A stretch of DNA of 37,138 bases from Eubacterium sp. CAG:251 (GTDB lineage: Bacteria; Bacillota; Clostridia; Oscillospirales; Acutalibacteraceae). Position 1 is the first letter of the stretch; each line of letters begins with the position of its first letter. The notes beneath the pieces were generated by a model. That model was not told the DNA's origin. It saw only the letters and a list, made by a program, of their open reading frames with translations, and made no database searches. The stretch spans positions 1 to 37,138 of the forward strand of contig FR889137.1 of NCBI GenBank assembly GCA_000436835.1, read 5' to 3'. The translations under genes were made by a program, and so were the position numbers. Below, piece by piece: positions 32,073 through 37,138 of the stretch.

Positions 32073-33466
32073 TGGAATTGGATTTAAAAGCAAATAAGCT
32101 TATTGAAGAAATTGTTGCCGTTATCAGGAGCAATTTGGATAAAGAAAAATTAGTCGAAAAGCTTGATGACTACCACGCAAACGATATTGCGCAAAGCTTG
32201 GAGTATTTAACAAAGGATGAGCGTTTGTCGCTTTATGAAATTTTGGGCGATGAATGGGTTTCGGAAATTCTTTCCTATGTTGAAGAGCCTGAGCAATATA
32301 TTAACGAACTCGGTGTTGAAAAACTTGCCGATATCATTAACGAAATGGACTCCGACGATGCAGCAGATTTGCTTGAAAAGGTTGATGAAAGCGTTAAGGA
32401 GAAGCTTCGTTTAAGCCTTGATGATGATGTTAAGGCGGACATTCAGCTCATCAATTCTTATGATGAGGACGAGGTCGGCAGCTTAATAACAAATAATTAT
32501 ATTTGCATTTCAAAAACGCTTGACATTCGTGGAGCAATGCACGAACTTATTAAGCAAGCAGGCGATAACGATAATATTTCTACTATTTATGTTGTTGACG
32601 AAAACGGCAAGTTCAGCGGCGCTATTGATTTAAAGGATTTGATTATAGCAAGGCAGAGCGATACGCTCGATTCTATAATTATTTATTCATATCCTTATTT
32701 TTATGCTGACGAAAAAATATCAGACAGTATTGAAAAAATCAAGGATTATGCCGAGGATTCACTTCCTGTTTTGAACCATGATAAAGAAATTGTCGGCATC
32801 ATCACGGCTCAGGACGTTGTTGAGGCGGTTGATGATGAAATGGGCGAGGATTATGCAAAACTTGCCGGATTGACTGCAGAGGAGGATTTGCAGGAAACGA
32901 CAAAGCAGAGCATAAAAAAACGTTTGCCGTGGCTTGTTGTGCTTCTTGTTTTGGGTATGGGAGTTTCGGCTGTTGTAGGTGCATTTGAAAATGTTGTTGC
33001 AATTTTGCCTATTGTCATTTGCTTTCAATCGCTCATTCTTGATATGGCGGGTAATGTAGGCACGCAGTCGCTGGCAGTTACAATTCGTGTTTTGATGGAC
33101 GAGGAGCTTGCGCCTAAGGATAAGCTGAAATTAGTGTTTAAAGAGGCAAAGGTTGGCTTTAGCAACGGCTTTTTGCTCGGCATTTTGGCAATAGTATTTC
33201 TGGGATTATACATTTTCCTTTATAAAGGATATGATATTAGGCACGCATTTTTGATTTCACTTTGCGTTGGGGTATCGCTTCTTCTTGCAATGATTGTTTC
33301 AAGCCTTGTCGGTACGCTTGTGCCGCTGTTCTTTAAAAAGATAAAGGTTGACCCTGCCGTAGCTTCGGGTCCGCTTATTACCACGGTTAATGATTTGGTG
33401 GCTGTTGTTATTTATTACGGCCTTTCGTGGGTATTTTTAATTCAAACTATGCATATTCTCGGTTGA
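32072..33466 (+). CDS. mgtE: Magnesium transporter MgtE
   Basis: This 464-residue protein is a Mg2+-gated channel/transporter of the inner membrane. It has an N domain of acidic helical repeats (about residues 1-125, with EMDSDDAADLL), two CBS domains (about 130-255, with ISTIYVVDENGKF and DSLPVLNHDKEIVGIITAQDV) and a C-terminal membrane domain of five segments. The latter contains QSLILDMAGNVGTQSLAV and VDPAVASGPLITTVNDLVAV, the latter lining the pore. I start at ATG 32072, five bases after GGAGG; the open frame extends to 32024 but without a ribosome site. Expression is probably controlled through the structured leader described at 31884-32072. Confidence 0.95.
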   Translation: MELDLKANKLIEEIVAVIRSNLDKEKLVEKLDDYHANDIAQSLEYLTKDERLSLYEILGDEWVSEILSYVEEPEQYINELGVEKLADIINEMDSDDAADLLEKVDESVKEKLRLSLDDDVKADIQLINSYDEDEVGSLITNNYICISKTLDIRGAMHELIKQAGDNDNISTIYVVDENGKFSGAIDLKDLIIARQSDTLDSIIIYSYPYFYADEKISDSIEKIKDYAEDSLPVLNHDKEIVGIITAQDVVEAVDDEMGEDYAKLAGLTAEEDLQETTKQSIKKRLPWLVVLLVLGMGVSAVVGAFENVVAILPIVICFQSLILDMAGNVGTQSLAVTIRVLMDEELAPKDKLKLVFKEAKVGFSNGFLLGILAIVFLGLYIFLYKGYDIRHAFLISLCVGVSLLLAMIVSSLVGTLVPLFFKKIKVDPAVASGPLITTVNDLVAVVIYYGLSWVFLIQTMHILG

Positions 33467-33632
33467 AATAATTGACATTTTTTATAAAAGTGTTGTCTTT
33501 TTGCACAAATAATTATCGACCGATTTGTACGATATGTCGATTTTACGTCAAAAAGTTGCAATTTATCTTGTTATATGTCAAAATAGAGTTCTGATTTATT
33601 ACGTTTATTAATTTAATAGGAGTTAAACCGAA

Positions 33633-34169
33633 ATGGACAGAAGAATTAAAAGGACACGAACAGCTGTTTTTAATGCCGTTCTTGACCTTATGGTTGAAAA
33701 GGATACAAGCAAGATTACCGTTTTGGAGCTTTGCAAGCGTGCGGATATTAATAAAAGCACATTTTATTTGCACTACAAAAGTATGGACGATTGCCTGCAA
33801 AACTGTTTTCAAATCATTATGAACGGTATTATCAATATTTCAAAGAAGATTGATTATAATGAAATTAAGCATAACCCCCAACCTGCGGTTGACAGGCTTC
33901 TTGACGAGGTGGAGAAAAATATTGAATACCTTTCAAAATTCAAGTCAAGCAGCATTTGTGCACCGGCAATAAAAATGCTTAAGGAAAATCTTGTTGCATC
34001 AATTTCTCAAAGCAACGGTTTCACTATTGAAGATAATTATTTCGAGGTTTCAACAATTACGTTCGGCGTTGCCGGCTGTATTGATGCTCTTATTGAGCCA
34101 CTCCCTGTTTTTAATAAGGAAGAACTCGGCAAAGTAATCGTTTCAATGCTCAAATCGTCAAAAGAATAA
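33633..34169 (+). CDS. TetR/AcrR-family transcriptional regulator
   Basis: This 178-residue regulator has a TetR helix-turn-helix in the first 50 residues, with ITVLELCKRADINKSTFYLHYKSMDDCL. The helical C-terminal domain ends in TFGVAGCIDALIEPLP. It resembles the TetR protein at 3710 in its DNA-binding part but not in overall sequence. TAGGAG precedes ATG 33633. ATATGTC occurs twice upstream (33532-33538 and 33573-33579) and again within a GACATATGTC palindrome before the next gene, so these may be its operators. Its target and ligand are unknown; the DUF134 gene downstream is a candidate. Confidence 0.88.
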   Translation: MDRRIKRTRTAVFNAVLDLMVEKDTSKITVLELCKRADINKSTFYLHYKSMDDCLQNCFQIIMNGIINISKKIDYNEIKHNPQPAVDRLLDEVEKNIEYLSKFKSSSICAPAIKMLKENLVASISQSNGFTIEDNYFEVSTITFGVAGCIDALIEPLPVFNKEELGKVIVSMLKSSKE

Positions 34170-34173
34170 TTAT

Positions 34174-34203
34174 TTGACATATGTCATATATATCGTGTAT
34201 AAT
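34174..34203 (+). promoter_or_regulatory. Promoter of the DUF134 gene with overlapping palindrome
   Basis: TTGACA and TATAAT, both perfect, are 18 bases apart. The perfect palindrome GACATATGTC (34176-34185) overlaps the -35 box and could be an operator for the TetR protein encoded just upstream. Confidence 0.65.
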
Positions 34204-34236
34204 TAAAGCATTAAAGTTTTAATTAAGGAGCGGCTT

Positions 34237-34644
34237 ATGGCAAGACCCAAAAAGGCGAGAAAGGTTTGCTTTGAACCTAATATTGCAGAATTAATAAAAC
34301 CAAAAAACGGCAGGGGCTTTGTTGAACTTACTGTTGATGAATATGAAACCCTGCGACTTATTGATTATATGGGGCTTACCCAATATGAATGTGCATTGCA
34401 AATGGAAGTCGCTCGTTCAACCATTGCCGCAATTTATGAAAATGCAAGATACAAGATTTCCGATTCGCTTGTAAACGGCAAATCAATTAAAATCAGCGGC
34501 GGCGATTATATCCTTTGCCAAAACAGCACTCATTGCTGCGGCAGATGCGGCGCTAATACCTGCGGCAGATGCAATCACGGAGCTTGCGAAAGATGCACGG
34601 GAGTATTTCACCCAAAGGGCAAGGAATGTGACATTTTAAACTAA
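34237..34644 (+). CDS. DUF134 HTH regulator with Cys-rich tail
   Basis: This 135-residue protein belongs to DUF134 (PF02001). Residues 1-100 carry the family start MARPKKARKV and a sigma-factor-like HTH (VELTVDEYETLRLIDYMGLTQYECALQMEVARSTIA). The last 40 residues are unusually cysteine-rich (CCGRCGANTCGRCNHGACERC), suggesting metal or Fe-S cluster binding. DUF134 genes often lie beside NifX/NafY-like or Mrp/ApbC-like iron-sulfur genes, but none is in this window. AAGGAG precedes ATG 34237. It has its own promoter with a palindrome, and ends at a bidirectional terminator. Confidence 0.88.
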   Translation: MARPKKARKVCFEPNIAELIKPKNGRGFVELTVDEYETLRLIDYMGLTQYECALQMEVARSTIAAIYENARYKISDSLVNGKSIKISGGDYILCQNSTHCCGRCGANTCGRCNHGACERCTGVFHPKGKECDILN

Positions 34645-34656
34645 ATAAAAATAATA

Positions 34657-34690
34657 AGCTGTCCCACATATTTAGTGAGACAGCTCATTT
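34657..34690. terminator. Bidirectional terminator between DUF134 and aroF genes
   Basis: AGCTGTCCCAC and GTGAGACAGCT form an 11-bp stem with one mismatch around ATATTTA, with T-rich sequence following on both strands. Confidence 0.82.
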
Positions 34691-34706
34691 TGCGTTTTAT
34701 ATCAAG

Positions 34707-35747
34707 TTAAAGCTGGTCGGCAATTGTATAAATCATTTCCTTTGTTTTTTCCCAACCGAGGCAAGGGTCGGTAATTGATTTTCCGTAAACTCCGTCCTCA
34801 ACCTTCTGGCTTCCGTCCTCAATATATGATTCAACCATGAAGCCCTTAACCATTTTTTTAATATCGTCGCTGTGGCGCATTGAGTGAAGAACCTCGTTTG
34901 CAATTCTTACCTGCTCAAGATATTTTTTGCCTGAATTGGAATGGTTGGTATCAACAATAACGGCAGGATTTTTGTAATTCCCTGTGCAATATGCATCGTG
35001 AAGCTTTCTTAAATCCTCGTAGTGATAGTTAGCATGATTGTTGCCATGCTTGCTTACGCTGCCTCTAAGAATTGCATGCGCAAGCTCGTTGCCCTTGGAT
35101 TCAACCTCCCATCCTCTGTAAAGGAAAGTGTGGTCGCCCTGAGCTGCCTTGATAGAATTGAGCATAATTGAAAGGTCGCCGCTTGTAGGATTTTTCATAC
35201 CTACAGGAATGTCAAGACCTGAAGAAACAAGCCTGTGTTCCTGATTTTCAACACTTCTTGCGCCTACTGCAACGTATGAAAGAAGGTCTGAAAGATATCT
35301 GTGGTTTTCAGGATAAAGCATTTCATCTGCACATGTTAAGCCGGTTTGCTCAATTGCATCCTTGTGAAGCGCACGAATTGCCTTGATTCCCTCAAGCATA
35401 TCAGGCTTTTTGTCAGGGTCAGGCTGGTGAAGCATACCCTTGTAGCCGGCACCGGTTGTTCTCGGCTTACCTGTGTAAATTCTCGGGATAATCAAAATCT
35501 TGTCCTCAACGTCGGTTTGAACCATTGCAAGGCGGTGAATATAGTCAAGAACAGCATCGTGCCTGTCAGCCGAACACGGGCCGATAACAAGCAAAAACTT
35601 GTCACTTTCGCCCTTGAAAACCTTAGCGATTTCTTCATCCCTTTTAGCCTTTATTTCTTCAGCCTCTTTTGAAAGCGGCATTTCTTTTTTTATCTCCTGC
35701 GGAACAGGAAGCTTTCTTTTAAAATTTGTATTTGTCATCAAATCCAT
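34707..35747 (-). CDS. aroF: 3-deoxy-7-phosphoheptulonate (DAHP) synthase, class I
   Basis: This 346-residue enzyme condenses phosphoenolpyruvate and erythrose 4-phosphate to DAHP, the first step of the shikimate pathway. Class I motifs are LLVIGPCSADRHDAVLDY, RIYTGKPRTTGAGYKG, ARSVENQEHR, GMKNPTSGD and VDTNHSNSGK, and length matches AroF/AroG/AroH. Which feedback inhibitor (Phe, Tyr or Trp) applies cannot be read from the sequence, so the symbol is nominal. GGAGGG lies seven bases before ATG 35747. Two promoters lie upstream with an 11-bp inverted repeat between them. I saw no T-box or Trp attenuator. Confidence 0.95.
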   Translation of the reverse strand: MDLMTNTNFKRKLPVPQEIKKEMPLSKEAEEIKAKRDEEIAKVFKGESDKFLLVIGPCSADRHDAVLDYIHRLAMVQTDVEDKILIIPRIYTGKPRTTGAGYKGMLHQPDPDKKPDMLEGIKAIRALHKDAIEQTGLTCADEMLYPENHRYLSDLLSYVAVGARSVENQEHRLVSSGLDIPVGMKNPTSGDLSIMLNSIKAAQGDHTFLYRGWEVESKGNELAHAILRGSVSKHGNNHANYHYEDLRKLHDAYCTGNYKNPAVIVDTNHSNSGKKYLEQVRIANEVLHSMRHSDDIKKMVKGFMVESYIEDGSQKVEDGVYGKSITDPCLGWEKTKEMIYTIADQL

Positions 35748-35770
35748 AGTTTTGCCCTCCGATAATAACT

Positions 35771-35798
35771 ATTATAATTGACATTTTTAATTTGTCAA
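35771..35798 (-). promoter_or_regulatory. Proximal promoter of the DAHP synthase gene
   Basis: On the minus strand TTGACA and TATAAT, both perfect, are 16 bases apart, with the -10 box 24 bases before the start codon, leaving almost no leader. The -35 box forms an inverted repeat with a plus-strand TTGACA at 35779. Confidence 0.6.
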
Positions 35799-35810
35799 CT
35801 TTCAGCAACG

Positions 35811-35849
35811 CTTTAGCACTTGAAAGTGTAACGCTTTTAAGTGCTAAAG
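35811..35849. promoter_or_regulatory. 11-bp inverted repeat between the two promoters
   Basis: CTTTAGCACTT and AAGTGCTAAAG are perfect arms around a 17-base spacer. It lies downstream of the distal promoter start and upstream of the proximal promoter. There is no T-run, so an operator or leader hairpin is more likely than a terminator. Confidence 0.55.
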
Positions 35850-35861
35850 TATTATGCTCCA

Positions 35862-35890
35862 ATTATACCAAAAGGTTTATAATTTGTCAA
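35862..35890 (-). promoter_or_regulatory. Distal promoter of the DAHP synthase gene
   Basis: On the minus strand TTGACA and TATAAT, both perfect, are 17 bases apart. Transcription would begin near 35855 and run through the inverted repeat. Confidence 0.8.
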
Positions 35891-35966
35891 TAGTAAAAAT
35901 TAAGGCTGTAATTTTTGCAAAATCGCTGTATTTATTGTATGCTGTTTGATTTATATGCTGTTTTGT

Positions 35967-35995
35967 TTGCCTAAAGAAATATAATATGATATAAT
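35967..35995 (+). promoter_or_regulatory. Promoter of the GNAT gene
   Basis: TTGCCT and a perfect TATAAT are 17 bases apart, with the -10 box only 17 bases before ATG 36012, giving a very short leader. Confidence 0.6.
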
Positions 35996-36011
35996 ATATA
36001 AAGGTGATTTT

Positions 36012-36563
36012 ATGTTAGAACTTAAAAATATTAAGAAAAATAAGGAATATATCAAAAAAGCAAGGTCGCTTTATAACAGCGCATTTCCAAGTGCTGAACG
36101 CATTCCGTTTGATATTTTGCTTTATAAAGCAAAGGGCAGTAACGTAACGTTTTTTGCCGTAGTTGACGGGGTTGAATTTAAAGGTCTTACTTATACTGTT
36201 TGGTATAATGATATTGTTTTTATTTTCTATCTTGCTGTTGAAAAGCAGGCAAGGGGCAACGGTATCGGCTCTCAAATTCTGAAACTTATTAAAGAGGAAT
36301 TTCCCAAATGCCGTTTAGTACTCAATATTGAAGCACTTGATGATAATGCTGTCAATAATGACGAACGTATCCGTCGCCGTGAATTTTATGTTAAAAACGG
36401 CTTTTTCGGCGCAGGTTATAATGTTAGGGAATATAGCGTCATTTATGAAAATCTTTGCTTTGCTCCTAAAGAAAGGCCTGTAACAAAAGAGGAATACACC
36501 GCCTTGATTAAAGCATATCTCGGCCCTTTTATGTATTCTCTTTACAGGAAATTGAGCGAGTAG
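36012..36563 (+). CDS. GNAT-family N-acetyltransferase
   Basis: This 183-residue protein has the GNAT fold pattern: a beta-strand region (VTFFAVVDG), YTVWYNDIVFIFYLAVEKQARGNGIGSQIL containing the acetyl-CoA pyrophosphate loop R-G-N-G-I-G, and RREFYVKNGF before the last strand. The substrate is unknown; small-molecule amines are typical. AAGGTGA precedes ATG 36012. It has its own promoter and stands between the divergent DAHP synthase gene and the 5S rRNA gene. No terminator is seen before the 5S promoter. Confidence 0.88.
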   Translation: MLELKNIKKNKEYIKKARSLYNSAFPSAERIPFDILLYKAKGSNVTFFAVVDGVEFKGLTYTVWYNDIVFIFYLAVEKQARGNGIGSQILKLIKEEFPKCRLVLNIEALDDNAVNNDERIRRREFYVKNGFFGAGYNVREYSVIYENLCFAPKERPVTKEEYTALIKAYLGPFMYSLYRKLSE

Positions 36564-36565
36564 TG

Positions 36566-36594
36566 TTGACTTTTACTGCTTGTTATGATAATAT
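36566..36594 (+). promoter_or_regulatory. 5S rRNA promoter
   Basis: TTGACT and TAATAT are 17 bases apart, and the mature 5S begins eight bases after the -10 box, so this looks like a dedicated promoter. Confidence 0.7.
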
Positions 36595-36601
36595 ATCAGG
36601 C

Positions 36602-36716
36602 GTCGGTATTGATTGCAACGAGGGTCCACCCGTTCCCATCCCGAACACGGTAGTTAAGCTCGTTTGCGCTGAAAATACTTGCAGGGCAGCCTGCCGGGAA
36701 AATAAGTAATGCCGAC
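36602..36716 (+). rRNA. rrf: 5S ribosomal RNA (isolated gene)
   Basis: GTCGGTATT at the start pairs with AATGCCGAC at the end (helix I, one G-U pair). Between them lie the conserved 5S segments CCACCCGTTCCCATCCCGAA and CACGG, AGTTAAGC, and the loop E/helix IV region. The length of about 115 bases is normal. No 16S or 23S rRNA is adjacent; it has its own promoter and terminator. Confidence 0.95.
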
Positions 36717-36719
36717 TTC

Positions 36720-36759
36720 GTCGTCGCAAGCTTCATATCGCTTGTGGCGACTTTTTTTT
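36720..36759 (+). terminator. Terminator of the 5S gene
   Basis: GTCGTCGCAAGC pairs fully, with two G-U pairs, with GCTTGTGGCGAC, followed by eight T. The sequence matches the start of the composite repeat module seen at 7728 and 10736 (TCGTCGTCG, CTTCRTATC). Confidence 0.88.
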
Positions 36760-37138
36760 ATCCTTTTATAGATGAATAAAGCAATCCACTTGCTACGAAA
36801 CAGTATACTGTACTGTTTCTCCCAAATTCATAAATGAATTTGGAGCCACGTGTCTCTTGTGCTTCGCACAATTCACTCTCATTACGCTGCTCCTCCTCTC
36901 CCCAAAAAGCTTACGCTTTCCGGGGACCCCGAACTTTTCCGGTTACGAGTTATATAGGTGGTTTTTGTAAATATATATAAAATTCGAGGCGCCTGAAATC
37001 GGGCAATCATTGGTTGCCATATTATATTTTTACGGCAAAATTTAGCGACATAAGAAGCTGGTAGACTTCGAGAAAGTGAGATAAATTTCGTATTTTGCGA
37101 GTGGGAGCTGTTTTATCCACTTGCTACGAAACAGTACA
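36760..37138. repeat. Repeat-rich gene-free region at window end
   Basis: No gene is seen. Hairpins include GAAACAGTA/TACTGTTTC (36797-36819), CCAAATTCAT/ATGAATTTGG (36822-36843) and TTGTGCTTCGCACAA (36858-36872). GCTGCTCCTCCTCT near 36888 matches the module at 7807. A variant of the palindrome family, GGGCAATCATTGGTTGCCA, lies at 37001-37019. The bases 37062-37091 are an exact inverted copy of 7895-7924. A 22-base direct repeat links 36784-36805 and 37115-37136. Confidence 0.75.
37001..37019. repeat. Palindromic repeat, variant copy 4
   Basis: GGGCAATCATTGGTTGCCA keeps the CATTG centre and the arm pattern of copies 1-3, but with changed bases in both arms that largely preserve pairing. Confidence 0.55.

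Noticed and set aside
35748..35900. T-box or Trp attenuator before DAHP synthase
   Set aside because: No AGGGTGGNACCGCG element and no leader peptide rich in aromatic codons; the inverted repeat lacks a T-run.

Overview
The window (37,138 bp, low-to-moderate GC) reads as chromosomal DNA of a Gram-positive clostridium, most likely an Oscillospiraceae/Ruminococcus-type gut anaerobe. The reasons are strong AGGAGG-type ribosome binding sites, sigma-A promoters of the TTGACA-17-TATAAT type, an FMN riboswitch before an ECF riboflavin S-component, a long fused PurL, a single dockerin-like EF-hand repeat, Big/FIVAR secreted proteins, and short palindromic repeats scattered between genes. Assignment to a genus is inference only.

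Layout. (1) 1-1407: two unrecognised small genes, one basic and one with a DUF7662-like N-terminus, closed by a terminator. (2) 1484-7645: a minus-strand operon tetR - histidine kinase - response regulator, divergent from a second response regulator/kinase pair. The shared intergenic region carries promoters in both directions and a repeated 11-mer. (3) 7652-8876: repeat-rich DNA, then ribU with its FMN riboswitch, terminator and promoter; the promoter lies inside the end of the upstream csoR-like gene. (4) 8857-16810, all minus strand: csoR-like repressor, metY (sulfhydrylase), an apgM-family phosphomutase, a membrane-anchored HNH protein and purL. (5) 17075-18253: a protein made only of PAS-like domains. 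(6) 18443-26467: a two-gene operon for a 2,180-residue secreted Big/FIVAR protein and a secreted leucine-rich-repeat protein. (7) 26476-28987: a YczE-like membrane protein with a hairpin leader, divergent from a GH13 alpha-glucosidase. (8) 28986-31723: a VanRS-like two-component system followed by a secreted C39-like peptidase, with the same 21-bp sequence in front of both units. (9) 31822-33466: mgtE behind a leader with a candidate 22-residue upstream ORF and alternative pairings that could hide the mgtE ribosome binding site. (10) 33633-36563: TetR regulator, DUF134 regulator, class I DAHP synthase (tandem promoters) and a GNAT acetyltransferase. (11) 36566-37138: a lone 5S rRNA gene with its own promoter and terminator, then another block of interspersed repeats.

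Together the genes are mostly housekeeping (sulfur amino acid, purine and aromatic biosynthesis; Mg2+ and riboflavin uptake; oligosaccharide hydrolysis) mixed with envelope sensing (three two-component systems) and surface/secreted proteins. No CRISPR array, tRNA, transposase or prophage was seen. The most unusual signals are non-coding: the mgtE leader, the duplicated box of the VanRS-like system, the yczE leader hairpin and the family of composite interspersed repeats. No clearly new multi-gene system was identified.
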